Under the pieces are notes generated by a model. It was not told where the DNA came from. It saw nothing but the letters and a program-made list of their open reading frames with translations, and ran no database searches. A stretch of DNA of 60,286 nucleotides from assembly GCA_024330185.1 (NCBI GenBank), contig JANDLV010000022.1, positions 1-60,286 on the forward strand, in the 5' to 3' direction. The position numbers and the translations under genes were made by a program. Below are positions 30,669 through 41,657 of this stretch, piece after piece. This DNA is from Candidatus Siliceabacter maunaloa. Lineage in GTDB: Bacteria; Actinomycetota; Thermoleophilia; Solirubrobacterales; Solirubrobacteraceae. Every line of letters begins with the position of its first letter. The first letter of the stretch is position 1.

Positions 30669-31492
30669 TCACCGGCGGGCGACCACCACGCGCTCGATGC
30701 CGGCGAGATCGGCACGCGTCGCGACGTCGGCGAAGCCCGCCTCGCGCGCGAGCGCGACGACGGCGGGCGCCTGGCCCGCGCCGACCTCGAGGGCGAGGAG
30801 CGCTGCTCCGCCTCCCTGCGCCGCCGGCACCAGCCGGCGGATGACGTCCAGGCCGTCAGGACCGGCACGCAGCGCCACCCACGGCTCGTGGCGGGCGATG
30901 TCGGGCGGCAGCGCGTCGCCGTCGGCGACGTAGGGCGGGTTGGCGAGCACGGCGTCTGCGGTGAGGCCGGCCAGCAGGTCGCCCTCCGCGAAGCTGACCT
31001 CGAGCCTCAGCCTCGCTGCGTTCCCTCGAGCCACGGCGAGCGCCTCCGCGCTCACGTCGGTGCCCATGACGTCGAGGTCGGGCCGCTCGTCCTTGAGCGC
31101 CAGCGCCACCGCGCCGCTGCCGGTGCCCACGTCGACCACCTGAGCGCCGCGCGGCAGCTCCAGCCCGACCTCCACGAGCAGCTCGGTCTCCGGGCGCGGG
31201 ATCAACGCGCGTGGGTCTACGTCCAACTCCAGGCGCCGGAAGCCGCGGCGGCCCAGCAGGTAGGCGACCGGGGCGTGCTCCACGGAGCGGCGGCGGGCCA
31301 GCGCCTGGAAGGTGCGTGCCGCTTCGCCCCCGACCTCCCGCTCGGGATCGAGGAACAGCGCCGTACGATCCACGCCCAGCGCGTGGGCCAGCAGCAGCTC
31401 CGCGTCCAGACGAGGCGTCGTCGACCCGCTCGCCGTGATGGCGATGACCGCCGAGTCCAGCGCGTCGCGGACGCTCGCGCCCCGCAGAACGC

Positions 31493-31496
<4 letters not shown>
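30669..31496 (-). CDS. prmC: peptide chain release factor N5-glutamine methyltransferase
   Basis: A 275-residue SAM-dependent enzyme that methylates the Gln of the GGQ motif in release factors. The N-terminal helical domain (RLDAELLLAHALGVDRTAL) is followed by IPRPETELLVE, the SAM motif VDVGTGSGAVALAL and the catalytic NPPY (residues 186-189). The GTG start overlaps the prfA stop by 4 nt, so it is coupled to its substrate's gene. Confidence 0.96.
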
Positions 31497-32554
<1,058 letters not shown>

Positions 32555-32633
32555 CGTCTCGCCAGCCTAGTGGTCGTCACCGGAGGTACGTGGACGACCA
32601 CCAGCCCGCGGTCGGGCCCGCGGACGGGCGCGC

Positions 32634-33035
32634 TCAGCGCCGCTCGAGGACCACGACGGGGATGTCTCGGTCGGTCTTGGATTGATACTCGTCGTAGGCC
32701 GACCAGCGCTCGACCATGACCGGCCACAGCGTGCGCTTCTCGTCGGGCGTCGCCGTCCGCGCGTGCGCGGTGAAGCGATCGCCGCGGACCTGGACCGCCA
32801 CCTCAGCGGAGGCGTCGAGGTTGAGGTACCAGGCGGGGTGCTCCTCGGCCCCGCCCTTGGAGGCGACCACGAGGTGGTCGTCGCCGTGCTTGCCGTAGAT
32901 GAGCGGCGTGCTGCGCTGCTCCCCCGACCGGCGGCCCGTGGTGGTGAGGATGAGCACCGTGGTGTCCTGCCAGTCGTGGCCCTCCTCGCCGTCGGTGGCG
33001 ACGTAGCGTTCGACGTGCTCCTGGCCGAAGAGCAT
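32634..33035 (-). CDS. deazaflavin (F420)-dependent nitroreductase/Ddn-family protein
   Basis: A 133-residue split-barrel protein. VLILTTTGRRSGEQRSTPLIYGKHGDDHLVVASKGGAEEHPAWYLNLDAS is the Ddn-family core that binds coenzyme F420, and WSAYDEYQSKTDRDIPVVVLERR is its typical C-terminus. Members reduce quinones or nitro compounds. Its ATG overlaps the last base of the DUF1385 stop. It is an insertion in the otherwise conserved rpmE-DUF1385-prfA order. Confidence 0.9.
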   Translation of the reverse strand: MLFGQEHVERYVATDGEEGHDWQDTTVLILTTTGRRSGEQRSTPLIYGKHGDDHLVVASKGGAEEHPAWYLNLDASAEVAVQVRGDRFTAHARTATPDEKRTLWPVMVERWSAYDEYQSKTDRDIPVVVLERR

Positions 33036-33997
33036 CAGGCGGCCACCTCCATGCCGACGGCGTCGGCGTCGTTTGCACCGGGGGTCTCCACGGCGAGTAC
33101 GGCCTCCAGGGCGGTGATGGCCACGGCGAGCTGGGCGGTGTCGGGCTCGCGGGTGGTCATGCGCTGGAGCGCCATGCCCGGCCACATGAGCCCGCGGGCC
33201 CACGGCCTCGTGCGGTTGCGTCCGAACCACTTGAGGACCTCGAAGCTCAGGCCGGCGATGATCGGCACGGCCAGGATGCGCGACGGGTAGAGGACGTACC
33301 ACTCGGGCGCGCCCAGCGGGGCCAGCACGACGATGGCCAGGAGCATCACGATGAGCATGAAGCTCGTCCCGCAGCGTGGGTGCAGGCGGCTGAACCGTTG
33401 CGCGTTGTGGGGCGTGAGCTCCTGCCCGGCCTCGTAGGTGTGGATGACCTTGTGCTCGGCGCCGTGGTACTCGAAGACGCGGCGCAGGTGGGGCAGGCGG
33501 CTGACGAGCCACAGGTAGGCCAGGAAGATCGAGACGCGGAAGACCTTCTCGACCACGACGAAGGCCACGCCGTTGTCGGCGCCCGCGCCGCTGAGCGAGG
33601 TCAGCCCCGCGGGCAGCAGGAAGAACAGGCCGACGGCCAGGCCCAGGCCGCCGGCCACGGCCAGGGCCCACTGGCCCCTGGTGATCTCCTCCCGCTCGCC
33701 GGGCGGGGCCTGCGCCTCGGCGGAGAGGCGCAGCGCGCGCAGCCCGATGGCCAGCGACTCGCCCAGCGCGACGACGCCGCGGATCACGGGCAGGCGCAGC
33801 CAGCGGCGCCTCCCCAGCGCCGAGGCGATGGGGAAGGACTGCGTGCTGACGGTGCCCTGGACATCGCGCACGGCGACCGCCCACGTCGAGACGCCGCGCA
33901 TCATCACGCCCTCGAGCACGGCCTGCCCGCCCACGGGCGCGTCGCGCTGGGCGATCGGGGCTCCCGTGGGGCGGGGCTCGGCCTGCTCGGTGGCCAC
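33035..33997 (-). CDS. DUF1385 family membrane protein
   Basis: A 320-residue protein with the family hallmark VGGQAVLEGVMMRG near the N-terminus, then several membrane helices (LAVAGGLGLAVGLFFLLPAG; ILAVPIIAGLSFEVLKWF) and the conserved FEYHGAEHKVIHTYEAG and RLHPRCGTSFMLIVMLLAI segments. The His/Cys-rich parts hint at metal binding. The biochemical function is unknown. It commonly sits between rpmE and prfA in Gram-positive bacteria, as here. Confidence 0.93.
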   Translation of the reverse strand: MATEQAEPRPTGAPIAQRDAPVGGQAVLEGVMMRGVSTWAVAVRDVQGTVSTQSFPIASALGRRRWLRLPVIRGVVALGESLAIGLRALRLSAEAQAPPGEREEITRGQWALAVAGGLGLAVGLFFLLPAGLTSLSGAGADNGVAFVVVEKVFRVSIFLAYLWLVSRLPHLRRVFEYHGAEHKVIHTYEAGQELTPHNAQRFSRLHPRCGTSFMLIVMLLAIVVLAPLGAPEWYVLYPSRILAVPIIAGLSFEVLKWFGRNRTRPWARGLMWPGMALQRMTTREPDTAQLAVAITALEAVLAVETPGANDADAVGMEVAA

Positions 33998-34012
33998 GCG
34001 GCGGGTGCGGCT

Positions 34013-34222
34013 CTAGCTCTTGTCGCGCCGGGCCGCGCGGCGGCGGAAGCGCTCCACGCGCCCGCCCGTGTCGACCAGCTTCTGGCGCCCGGTGTAGAAC
34101 GGATGGCAGTTGGAGCAGATCTCCACGTTGATCGCGGACTGCGTCGAACGCGTGGTGAACTCGTTGCCACACGTGCAGCGAACGTGGGACTCGATGTACT
34201 CGGGATGAATCTCCGTCTTCAT
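34013..34222 (-). CDS. rpmE: 50S ribosomal protein L31
   Basis: A 69-residue zinc-ribbon form of L31, starting [20 protein letters not shown] and containing the [24 protein letters not shown] core. Cys residues at CTC and CSNC make the zinc site, so this is the Zn-containing (C+) paralogue. Zn-free copies usually replace it under zinc limitation, but none is in the window. First gene of the rpmE-DUF1385-prfA block. Confidence 0.97.
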   Translation of the reverse strand: MKTEIHPEYIESHVRCTCGNEFTTRSTQSAINVEICSNCHPFYTGRQKLVDTGGRVERFRRRAARRDKS

Positions 34223-34425
34223 GGGGTCCAGTGTAGGGGACGGGAGAGGAGGCGACGCAGGCGCTGGGCGACCGTGCCGGAAGTGCCGCAGACCTCCTGA
34301 GCGCCCGATCGTGGATGCCTGGGCGTGCGCGCGGGAGCGGGACAGTGCGCCAGCACGGCCCGCTCCAGCGCGTGCGGCCAGGCGCCGCCGGGCACACGCG
34401 AGCGAAGCTCGTGGGTCGGGGGTGC

Positions 34426-36174
34426 TCAGGCCTGTTGGTAGAGGGGGCCGTCGCCCCCCTCGGGGACCGTCAGCCGGCCTCCCTTGGCGGTGATCGCGCC
34501 GCACTGCACGCAGTTGGTGTAGTTGACCGTCACGTCGACCGGGCCCTCCTCGGGCGCGTCCTCGGGGATCTCGTAGACGGCCGCGGGGCACATCCACGCC
34601 CACGTCTCCGCGATCTCGCGGGGTACGTTCTTCTGCACGCGGATGTGGTTGGGCGCGTCGTCACGGGTCGCGTTGCCCGAGATGAAGACCGACGAGAGCT
34701 TGTCGAAGGTGTACTTGCCGTCGGGCTTGGGATAGCTGTCCTTGGTGTCGCCGATGAACATCGGCTTCTCGTCGTTGCGATGCCACGCCAGGCGCCCACC
34801 CGGGAACCGGCCCTTGGTGGCGATTAGCAGGTTGACGATCGGCCCGCCCTGGATGAAGCCCTTCTGGAAGGGCTGGCGGGTGTTGCGCACCTCGTAGAGC
34901 TCCTGGGCCGTCGGGGAGGCCTCGAGCGCCTGCTCGTAGGCCTCGAACGACGACGCACCCCGCTTGAGCGACGTGTAGATCGCCTCCGCGGCGAGCATGC
35001 CCGAGCGGATGCTGTGGTGCACGCCCTTGAGCGCCACCGTGTCGACCATGCCGCCCGAGTCGCCCACCAGCACCGCTCCGGGCATCGACAGCTTGGGCAT
35101 CGACCAGTAGCCGCCGCCGGGCAGCGCCTTGGCGCCCCAGCCGACCCGCTCGCCGCCCTCCAGGACCCCCCGCACGAGCGGGTGGGTCTTGAAGAGCTGG
35201 AGGAGGTCGTGGGCGGAGGTGGTCGCGTCGGCGTACTCGAGGTCGATCACGAAGCCGATCGACACGAGGTCGTCGCCGGTCTTCTCGTCCTTCATCGGGT
35301 ACAGCCACGTGCCGCCGATCTGCCCGTAGCGCGAGCTCAGCTTCAGCGGCCACGGGCCGATGGTGTGGATGATGCGATCCAGCGCCTTGGGGACCTTCCA
35401 GATCTCCTTGACGCCGAGCTCCCACACCTGCGGCTCGCGGTCGTCGGACAGCCCGAACTCGCGGATGGCCGCGCCGGTGAGGTGGCCCCAGCAGCCCTCG
35501 GCCAGGACGGTGGCCTTCGCCTGCACGTCGGTGCCGGGCTCGAAGTTGGACAGCGGCTCGCCCTCGCGGTCGCGGCCCTTGTCGCCCGAGCGCACGCCGA
35601 CCACGCGGCCGTCTTGCACGATGAGCTGGGAGGCCGACGTCTCGGTGAGGATGTACGCGCCGCCCTCCTCGGCCTTGGCCGCCTGGTGGCGGGCCAGCGC
35701 CGCGACGGAGATGACCTCGTTGCCGTGGTTCTTGAACGGCGGCGGGGTCGGGATCTTCAGCGCCCGCTTGGCGGTGGGCATCAGGTAGACGGCTTCCTTG
35801 GTGACCTCGCCGAAGGCGAAGCCCTCCTTGCGCCAGTCCTCCCGGGACATCTCGGGGAAGAGCTCCTCGAGCGGGCCGGGGCGCATGACCGCGCCCGACA
35901 GGCTGTGCCCGCCGCAGGCCTTGGCCTTCTCGATGACCGCGACGGGGACCTCTCCGAGGCGCTCCATCGTCTCGGGGTCGTCGCCCAGGAGCTGGAGCAG
36001 GCGGTTGGCGCAGGCCAGGCCGGCGGTGCCCCCGCCGACGATGGCCACGCCCACGTCGATCCGCTCGTCCTCGCCGTCGAGCTCCCGCTTGACGAACTCC
36101 TCGGGGGAGTCCACCGGAGGCGGGAACAAGGACGGAGCGACGTTCCCCTTCTCGATCGCCGGAGCAGAGGCCAT
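34426..36174 (-). CDS. electron-transferring-flavoprotein:quinone oxidoreductase
   Basis: A 582-residue membrane-associated FAD/Fe-S enzyme that passes electrons from reduced ETF to the quinone pool. [20 protein letters not shown] binds [19 protein letters not shown] and [29 protein letters not shown] are ETF-QO hallmarks. The C-terminal Fe-S domain has CPAAVYE, but then [12 protein letters not shown], where the usual C-x2-C-x2-C is C-x2-C-x2-I. One of four expected cluster ligands is therefore missing. [12 protein letters not shown] ends the protein normally. It lies 30 nt downstream of etfA in one operon. Confidence 0.93.
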   Translation of the reverse strand: MASAPAIEKGNVAPSLFPPPVDSPEEFVKRELDGEDERIDVGVAIVGGGTAGLACANRLLQLLGDDPETMERLGEVPVAVIEKAKACGGHSLSGAVMRPGPLEELFPEMSREDWRKEGFAFGEVTKEAVYLMPTAKRALKIPTPPPFKNHGNEVISVAALARHQAAKAEEGGAYILTETSASQLIVQDGRVVGVRSGDKGRDREGEPLSNFEPGTDVQAKATVLAEGCWGHLTGAAIREFGLSDDREPQVWELGVKEIWKVPKALDRIIHTIGPWPLKLSSRYGQIGGTWLYPMKDEKTGDDLVSIGFVIDLEYADATTSAHDLLQLFKTHPLVRGVLEGGERVGWGAKALPGGGYWSMPKLSMPGAVLVGDSGGMVDTVALKGVHHSIRSGMLAAEAIYTSLKRGASSFEAYEQALEASPTAQELYEVRNTRQPFQKGFIQGGPIVNLLIATKGRFPGGRLAWHRNDEKPMFIGDTKDSYPKPDGKYTFDKLSSVFISGNATRDDAPNHIRVQKNVPREIAETWAWMCPAAVYEIPEDAPEEGPVDVTVNYTNCVQCGAITAKGGRLTVPEGGDGPLYQQA

Positions 36175-36204
36175 CAGTGGTTCCTGACCGGAGGGAGCAC
36201 TGGC

Positions 36205-37179
36205 TCAGCCGCCCTTCTTGACCTTGATGGCGTCGTTGAGCTTGGGGACGATCTTGTTGAGGTCGCCCACGATGCCCAGGTCGGAGTACTCGAAGATCGG
36301 GGCGTTGGCGTCCTTGTTTATGGCCACGATGTTCTCCGAGGACTGCATGCCGACCTTGTGCTGGATCGCGCCGGAGATGCCGGCGGCCAGGTAGAGCTTC
36401 GGTGCGACGGTCTTGCCCGTCTGGCCGATCTGCGCGGCGTAGGGGAACCAGCCCGCGTCCACCACGGCGCGCGTGGCGGCCACCGCGCCGCCGAGGGTGC
36501 CCGCGAGCTGCTCGAGCATCTCGAAGCCCTCGGCCTTGCCCAGGCCGCGTCCGCCGGCCACGAGCAGGTCGGCGCCCTCGATGTCCACATCCACGCCGCG
36601 CTGCTCGCCGCGCTTGACCATCGTGGCCCTGGTCGACCACTCGGACAGCTCGACGTCGAGGTCCTCGACGGTCGCTGCGCCGGAGCCGGCCTCCTGCGTC
36701 TCGAAGGCGTTGAGGCGGCCGATGATGATCCCGAAGCCCTTGTACCTGGACGACGAGATCGACGAGTCGCCGTGGATCGGGCGCTCGGCCACGAGCCTCC
36801 CGCCGTCGACGTTGACGGCCGTGACCTCCATGGTCACCCCGGCGCCCAGGCGCGCGGCCAGGCCGGCGCCGATCTCGAAGCCCAGCAGGCCACCGCCGAA
36901 CAGCGCGTAGTCGTAGCCGCCGTCGGCCACGGCCTTGGCCATGGCGTCGACCACGGGCTGCGCGAGCCCCTCGGGGCCCTTGGCGCGCAGCACCTTGGCG
37001 GCGCCGTAGCGACCCAGCGACGCGCAGAGGTCGTCGGTGAGGTCGTCGCCACCCATGACGATGGCGTGCGCCTCGGTGCCCAGCTCGCCGGCCAGGCGTG
37101 CGGCCTCGCTCACGGCGCCCAGGGAGTTCTTGTTGATGGCGCCCTCGTAGTGCAGGGCGTAGACCAGAATGCCGGGCAT
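36205..37179 (-). CDS. etfA: electron transfer flavoprotein subunit alpha
   Basis: A 324-residue FAD-binding ETF subunit. The C-terminal FAD domain shows [70 protein letters not shown], with the Arg, Ser/Thr and His residues that contact [32 protein letters not shown] completes it. It forms a heterodimer with EtfB to shuttle electrons from acyl-CoA dehydrogenases to the ETF-QO encoded next. Confidence 0.97.
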   Translation of the reverse strand: MPGILVYALHYEGAINKNSLGAVSEAARLAGELGTEAHAIVMGGDDLTDDLCASLGRYGAAKVLRAKGPEGLAQPVVDAMAKAVADGGYDYALFGGGLLGFEIGAGLAARLGAGVTMEVTAVNVDGGRLVAERPIHGDSSISSSRYKGFGIIIGRLNAFETQEAGSGAATVEDLDVELSEWSTRATMVKRGEQRGVDVDIEGADLLVAGGRGLGKAEGFEMLEQLAGTLGGAVAATRAVVDAGWFPYAAQIGQTGKTVAPKLYLAAGISGAIQHKVGMQSSENIVAINKDANAPIFEYSDLGIVGDLNKIVPKLNDAIKVKKGG

Positions 37180-37181
37180 AA

Positions 37182-37973
37182 TCAGATGAGCTTCCTCTCG
37201 TCCAGCCACGCGACAATCTTCCCGACCGTCTCGATGGTGTCCTCGTCCTCGATGATGGTCCCCGCCTGCTTGGCCGGCGGGGCCTTGAAGGTGCCGCAGT
37301 CCACCTGCGAGCCCTCGGCACCGACCTTGGAGATGTCCACGCCGACGTCGCCGGCGCCGAGGGCCTCCAGAGGCTTCTTCTTGGCGCCCATGATCGCCTT
37401 GAGCGACGGGTAGCGCGGCTCGTTGATGGCGTCGCCGACGGAGATGACGGCGGGCGTCCGGATCTCGACGGTGTCGTAGCCGTACTCGGCCTGGCGCTCG
37501 CAGGTGAGCTTGCCCTCGACCACGTCCATCTTGATGACCTGGGTCAGGGAGGGCATGCGCAGGTGGTCGGCCAGCACGGCGCCGATCGTGTAGCACTCAC
37601 CGTCGTCGGACTGCTGACCCAGCAGGACCAGGTCCGGGCTCTCCCGCTCGAGCGTCTGGGCCAGCGCGTAGCCGGTGGCGGCGACGTCGGAGCCGGCCAG
37701 CGCGTCGTCGCTGAGGTGCACCGAGCGGTCGGCGCCCAGCGAGACGGCCTTGTGCAGCGCGCGCACGGCCGAGGCCGGGCCCATGGTCACGGCGACGATC
37801 TCGTCGACCTCGACGGCGCCGCCCTCCTTGATCTGCATGGCCGCCTCGATGGCGTGCGTGTCATACGGGTTGAGGTTCCTCTCCCCGCTGCGGTCCATCC
37901 GCCCCGTCGAGGGGTCGATGCGCTTCTCGACGGCGGCGTCCGGCACCTCCTTCACCAGGACGCAGATCTTCAA
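37182..37973 (-). CDS. etfB: electron transfer flavoprotein subunit beta
   Basis: A 263-residue AMP-binding ETF subunit: KICVLVKEVPDAAVEKRIDP, NLNPYDTHAIEAAMQIKEGG, LVLLGQQSDDGECYTIGAVLADHLRMP and the recognition-loop-like RYPSLKAIMGAKKKPLE. The start codon is TTG (37971-37973), supported by a perfect AGGAGG at 37980-37985 six bases before it. First gene of etfB-etfA-ETFQO. An 8+8 bp palindrome lies 55-74 bp upstream. Confidence 0.96.
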   Translation of the reverse strand: MKICVLVKEVPDAAVEKRIDPSTGRMDRSGERNLNPYDTHAIEAAMQIKEGGAVEVDEIVAVTMGPASAVRALHKAVSLGADRSVHLSDDALAGSDVAATGYALAQTLERESPDLVLLGQQSDDGECYTIGAVLADHLRMPSLTQVIKMDVVEGKLTCERQAEYGYDTVEIRTPAVISVGDAINEPRYPSLKAIMGAKKKPLEALGAGDVGVDISKVGAEGSQVDCGTFKAPPAKQAGTIIEDEDTIETVGKIVAWLDERKLI

Positions 37974-38027
37974 GTCAGGCCTCCTAAGTCAGCCGAACAC
38001 TCGTTCTCAGAGGCAGCGATCCTAGCT

Positions 38028-38047
38028 GATTGACTGACGAGTCAATC
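38028..38047. promoter_or_regulatory. TetR-type operator upstream of etfB
   Basis: GATTGACT, a 4-nt spacer GACG, then AGTCAATC form a perfect 8+8 bp inverted repeat. Its TTGACT on the minus strand also resembles a -35 box, with TAGGAT 15 nt further on. A repressor bound here would block RNA polymerase. The size and spacing fit TetR-family operators seen at fatty-acid-degradation genes. The regulator itself is not identified. Confidence 0.6.
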
Positions 38048-38291
38048 TGCCCGGTCGCGGAGGCCGGCTTTCTCCACAAGCCTCAATCCGCCGGGGCTTG
38101 GGGGCATGGTGCTTGAGTGGCGCTGAGAGGGTCTCTGCCCGACGGCTAGACCATGATCTTGATCAGGCCGCTCGGTGGCCGGCGATCGACAGCCCGAGGA
38201 ACCACCGAAGCGGGGCCCGTCGCCCGTCGCCAAAGCGTCCTATCATGGCGCCAGGACGGTTCCGGGCTCGTCGCAACAGAGGAGGTTCCCC

Positions 38292-38630
38292 ATGGCAGTT
38301 GGTGACCCCGGGTCGCTTGAGCCCGGTTCGTCAGCCGGACAAGCCGGCGATGGGACGGTCAGCGCCGAGGAGCGCAAGCGGAAGCTCGCCAATCAGATTC
38401 GGACCGAGGTCACACAGGGCGGTCGCGTCGAGTCTCAGAACGACTTCGACGCAGTTGTGGCGACGGGTAAGGAGGTCAATCACACCGTCCACCTCATCGC
38501 CACGGTCGTGAGCTGCGGCATCTGGGGCATCGTCTGGCTCGTAATGGCGCTGACCGGCGGCATCAAGCGCAAGATGGTGGTTGCCGACGAGTACGGCCAG
38601 ATCCTCGTGCAGAACATCAACACAAAGTAG
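38292..38630 (+). CDS. small single-pass membrane protein, function unknown
   Basis: A 112-residue protein. A charged N-terminal region (EERKRKLANQIRTEVTQGGRVESQNDFDAVVATGKEVNH) precedes one strong membrane helix (LIATVVSCGIWGIVWLVMALTGG) and a short charged end. Similar RVESQxDxxAVxxxGxxVNHxLHL proteins occur in actinobacteria and their phages. GGAGG at 38281-38285 supports ATG 38292, although an open frame continues upstream to 38175. It heads a plus-strand trio of small membrane or zinc proteins. Confidence 0.75.
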   Translation: MAVGDPGSLEPGSSAGQAGDGTVSAEERKRKLANQIRTEVTQGGRVESQNDFDAVVATGKEVNHTVHLIATVVSCGIWGIVWLVMALTGGIKRKMVVADEYGQILVQNINTK

Positions 38631-38635
38631 CCGTC

Positions 38636-38950
38636 GTGGACTGGGGCTCACGGATGTCTCGCGGGGCCCTTGTCGCCTCCGCATGGGTAGTCGGACGGTC
38701 CGCTTTTCGCGTGACAGGCGCCCGCAGCGTCCGGCTCCGTTGGCGACACAACGGTAGGCCCGTCGATTCCCTCTGTCCGGTACGCCACCTCACGGGCCGT
38801 CGGTGCCCTGGTTGCGGTGTGACGCGGGCAGTAGGGCTGCTCGCACACGGTCACCCGGTGACGGCAACACGGCTCAACCCGATGGTCTGGATATTGGTGG
38901 CGCTGCTTCTTGCGCCGCCCGATACAAGCGCTCAAAGGACCTATTGGTGA
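38636..38950 (+). CDS. DUF2752-type small membrane protein
   Basis: A ~104-residue protein with the DUF2752 signature CPVRHLTGRRCPGCGVTRAVGLLAHGHPVTA around residues 47-77, then a hydrophobic helix (NPMVWILVALLLAPP). The CPGCG-x-TRA motif suggests metal or redox chemistry at the membrane. No function is established for the family. GTG 38636 or ATG 38654 could start it. It lies 5 nt after the preceding gene. Confidence 0.65.
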   Translation: MDWGSRMSRGALVASAWVVGRSAFRVTGARSVRLRWRHNGRPVDSLCPVRHLTGRRCPGCGVTRAVGLLAHGHPVTATRLNPMVWILVALLLAPPDTSAQRTYW

Positions 38951-39135
38951 TCCGTCCTGCGAGTCCGTGCCCGTCTGGGCGGTTGCCGGCGCCGGCTGGC
39001 AAGGACGAGGTGAGGGAGTGGGCCTGCAGGCCCATGACCGAGCGAGGACGCCGCGGGCGTCGACGGCGAAGCCGTGGGTCGGTGATCGGCGACCGATCCC
39101 AACGGGTGCGTACCTGCAGGGCGGGCCACCACTAG

Positions 39136-39714
39136 GTGCGCTCGGGGTATCCACCCGAGAGGCTGGTGATCGAACTGCAATCGCGGCTCGGCCCCAGCCT
39201 TGCCGCGAAGGGGTATCGCGTCGTCGGTCACGGGGTGACGGGCGTGACGTGGCAGCGGGAGCTGCCCGGACGTCTGACCGCCGGGCTCTTGTTCCTCGGT
39301 TTCTTCGCCCTGGCCCTGTTCGCAACCGCGACGGTCGGGTCCGTCCTCCTGGGGCTCATCTGCATCGCAGTCGCAAGCGTCGTCCTCTATGCCCGCCGCC
39401 CGGCTACCGTCACCGTCGGTCTCTCACGGGTGCCGGGCGGCACTGAGATCTCCGTCTCCGAGGGGCCTGAGGCCCACTCGGTGAAGGACGTCCTCCACAC
39501 GCTCACCTCGTCGAGCCGTCCCATCGCACCCGCCCCGAGTCCTCCACTCGCGCCGAGCGCGTGCGACGCGTGCGGGCACCAGGTTGGCGGGAACTTCTGC
39601 GCGAACTGCGGCAGGGCGCGGACGCGCACTTGTTCCGGATGCGGCCAGCTCGGACTGATGAGCGACTTCTGTCCAAGCTGCGGGGCGGCAACGTATGAGC
39701 CGCCCGTGGCTTGA
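39136..39714 (+). CDS. membrane protein with C-terminal double zinc ribbon
   Basis: A ~192-residue protein. Two adjacent membrane helices (AGLLFLGFFALALFATATVGS and VLLGLICIAVASVVLYAR) are followed by a Pro-rich linker and four CxxC knuckles (CDACG, CANCG, CSGCG, CPSCG) at residues ~143-186, a paired zinc-ribbon module. The GTG start is tentative. Together with the two preceding genes it may form a small envelope unit. Function unknown. Confidence 0.7.
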   Translation: MRSGYPPERLVIELQSRLGPSLAAKGYRVVGHGVTGVTWQRELPGRLTAGLLFLGFFALALFATATVGSVLLGLICIAVASVVLYARRPATVTVGLSRVPGGTEISVSEGPEAHSVKDVLHTLTSSSRPIAPAPSPPLAPSACDACGHQVGGNFCANCGRARTRTCSGCGQLGLMSDFCPSCGAATYEPPVA

Positions 39715-39719
39715 GTCGC

Positions 39720-40130
39720 TCAGGGGGTGATGCGATCCTGCAGGAAGTCGACGATGTCCTGCGCGGAGGCGCCCGGAGTGAAGACCTCGGCGACCCCGAG
39801 CTCCTTGAGCTGGGGGATGTCGTCGGCGGGGATCGTCCCGCCCACCGTCACCAGCACGTCACCGGCCTCCTGCTCTTCGAGCAGTTCCACGATGCGCGGC
39901 ACCAGCGTCATGTGCGCGCCTGACAGGATCGACAGCCCGACCGCATCGGCGTCCTCCTGGATGACGGTCTCCACGACCTGCTCGGCCGTCTGGTGCAACC
40001 CGGTGTAGATGACCTCCATCCCCGCGTCGCGCAACGCCCGCGCGATAATCTTCGCGCCACGGTCGTGACCGTCCAGGCCGGGCTTGGCCACGACGACGCG
40101 GATCTTGCGGTTGGTGGTCGCCTCGGCCAT
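39720..40130 (-). CDS. methylmalonyl-CoA mutase small (cobalamin-binding) subunit
   Basis: A 136-residue B12-binding domain. [34 protein letters not shown] contains D-x-H-x2-G with cobalamin-ligating His22, [14 protein letters not shown] has the SxL motif, and [13 protein letters not shown] has the GG motif, so it is a base-off/His-on binder. ATG 40130 removes an unrelated upstream extension. It is the stand-alone partner of the large subunit at 50634-52283, which lacks this domain. Confidence 0.93.
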   Translation of the reverse strand: MAEATTNRKIRVVVAKPGLDGHDRGAKIIARALRDAGMEVIYTGLHQTAEQVVETVIQEDADAVGLSILSGAHMTLVPRIVELLEEQEAGDVLVTVGGTIPADDIPQLKELGVAEVFTPGASAQDIVDFLQDRITP

Positions 40131-40298
40131 GATCGGGCCGATCGTAAGCGATCGGTGAGCTGCTGTGGGCTGAGGCGGCCGCTCGTCGCACCTGCCCCGG
40201 TGGCGGTTCACCGGGCGCGCTAGCACCCCTCGGGAGGGGAGAGCGCGCACGTCGCCGAGTCGTTGCGTTCGGCTGGTTCCCGAGACTACGATCGGATC

Positions 40299-41636
40299 AT
40301 GGTCACCAGCACCCGTTCGGGGGCGCCGGCGCGGCGGGGTCTACCGCCGGGGCCTCCGGGTGGGGCGGCGACGAACATGCCGGCGTGGGTGCTCGAGCCG
40401 CTGCGCACACTGCGGTGGTGTGCCCAGCAGTACGGAGAGGTGTTCACCCTTGACCTCGGTCCCTTCGGGCGATTCGTCTTCGTCTGCGATCCAGAACGGA
40501 TCCGCGGGATCTTCACGGGCGACAGCGACGTGTTGCGTGCGGGTGAGCCCAACGGCGAGGTGCTGGAGCCCATCGTGGGACTGCGGTCGGTTCTCACCAG
40601 CGACGGCGTCCGGCACCTGCGCCAGCGCAAGCTCCTCCTTCCGCCGTTTCACGGCAAGCGCCTCGAGCAGTACCGGCCGTGGATGCGTGGGGCCGCCGGG
40701 GCGATGGTCGATCGCTGGCCCCTCGGTCAGCCGTTCGCGGTCGCTCCTTCCCTCCAGCGGCTGACGCTCGAGGTCATCGTCGAGCTGATCTTCGGGGTGC
40801 AGGATCGCCACCGCCGCGAGCGCCTGCTCGACCTGCTCCCGAGGATGAGCAAGGCGGCGACGACGATCATGTTCCTGCCGGCCCTGGCTCGCGACCTGGG
40901 CCCCGGAAGCCCGGGTCGTCGCTTCACGCGCCTGCGTGAGGAGACCGACGCGGTCATCATGGCTGAGCTCGCCGAGCGACGCCACAGCGGTGAGGACCAG
41001 AACCGCAGCGACATCCTCTCGTTGCTGCTGACGGCACGCGACGAGCAGGGCCAGAGACTGACCGACGAGGAACTGCGTGACGAGCTGCTGACCCTGCTGT
41101 TCGCCGGCCATGAGACCACGGCGACGGCACTTGCGTGGGCGATCGATCTCGTCTTGCACCACCCGCCTGTCCAGCAGCGGCTCGTTTCCGAAGCGGCTGC
41201 GGATGACGAGTACCTCGATGCCGTCATCAAGGAGGTCCACAGGCTCCGCCCGACGGTGCCCAACGTCGTGCGCCGCCTGCACGAACCGTTCGAGCTCGGC
41301 CCCTGGGAGCTTCCCGAGGGGACCGTCGTGTCACCGGCCATCTATCTCGCTCACCGTCGAAGCGATCTCTATCCCGACCCCCACGCCTTCCGGCCGGAGC
41401 GCTTTCTCGGAGCTCAGGCGCCGTCGTACACCTGGCTGCCGTTCGGCGGCGGGGTTCGGCGCTGCATTGGCGCGGGATTCGCGACGCTCGAGATGCAGGA
41501 GGTCCTACGAGCGGTGTTCTCCCGGGTCGAGTTGCGAGCGGCGTCACCTGGCCGTCCCGAGCGTCCGAAGCGCCGAACCGTGACGTCGGTGCCCTCACGG
41601 GGAACGAGGGTCGTCGCTCAGCGGCGCGCCGGCTAG
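40299..41636 (+). CDS. cytochrome P450
   Basis: A 445-residue soluble monooxygenase. The I-helix oxygen-binding motif AGHETT is at 269-274, the K-helix ExxR at Glu312-Arg315, and the heme loop [12 protein letters not shown] has thiolate ligand Cys389. LPPGPPG near the N-terminus is the proline-rich hinge. There is no membrane anchor. The closest look is the CYP110/CYP102-like bacterial lineage acting on fatty acids or terpenes, but the substrate is not inferable. No redox partner gene is adjacent. Confidence 0.95.
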   Translation: MVTSTRSGAPARRGLPPGPPGGAATNMPAWVLEPLRTLRWCAQQYGEVFTLDLGPFGRFVFVCDPERIRGIFTGDSDVLRAGEPNGEVLEPIVGLRSVLTSDGVRHLRQRKLLLPPFHGKRLEQYRPWMRGAAGAMVDRWPLGQPFAVAPSLQRLTLEVIVELIFGVQDRHRRERLLDLLPRMSKAATTIMFLPALARDLGPGSPGRRFTRLREETDAVIMAELAERRHSGEDQNRSDILSLLLTARDEQGQRLTDEELRDELLTLLFAGHETTATALAWAIDLVLHHPPVQQRLVSEAAADDEYLDAVIKEVHRLRPTVPNVVRRLHEPFELGPWELPEGTVVSPAIYLAHRRSDLYPDPHAFRPERFLGAQAPSYTWLPFGGGVRRCIGAGFATLEMQEVLRAVFSRVELRAASPGRPERPKRRTVTSVPSRGTRVVAQRRAG

Positions 41637-41657
41637 GAAGTGCCAGACTTGTCCACC

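Noticed and set aside
34661-37413. 886- and 799-codon frames overlapping the ETF operon
   Set aside because: Both are alternative frames of etfB, etfA and the ETF dehydrogenase, which are clearly identified by motifs; the alternatives are Arg- or Val-rich noise.
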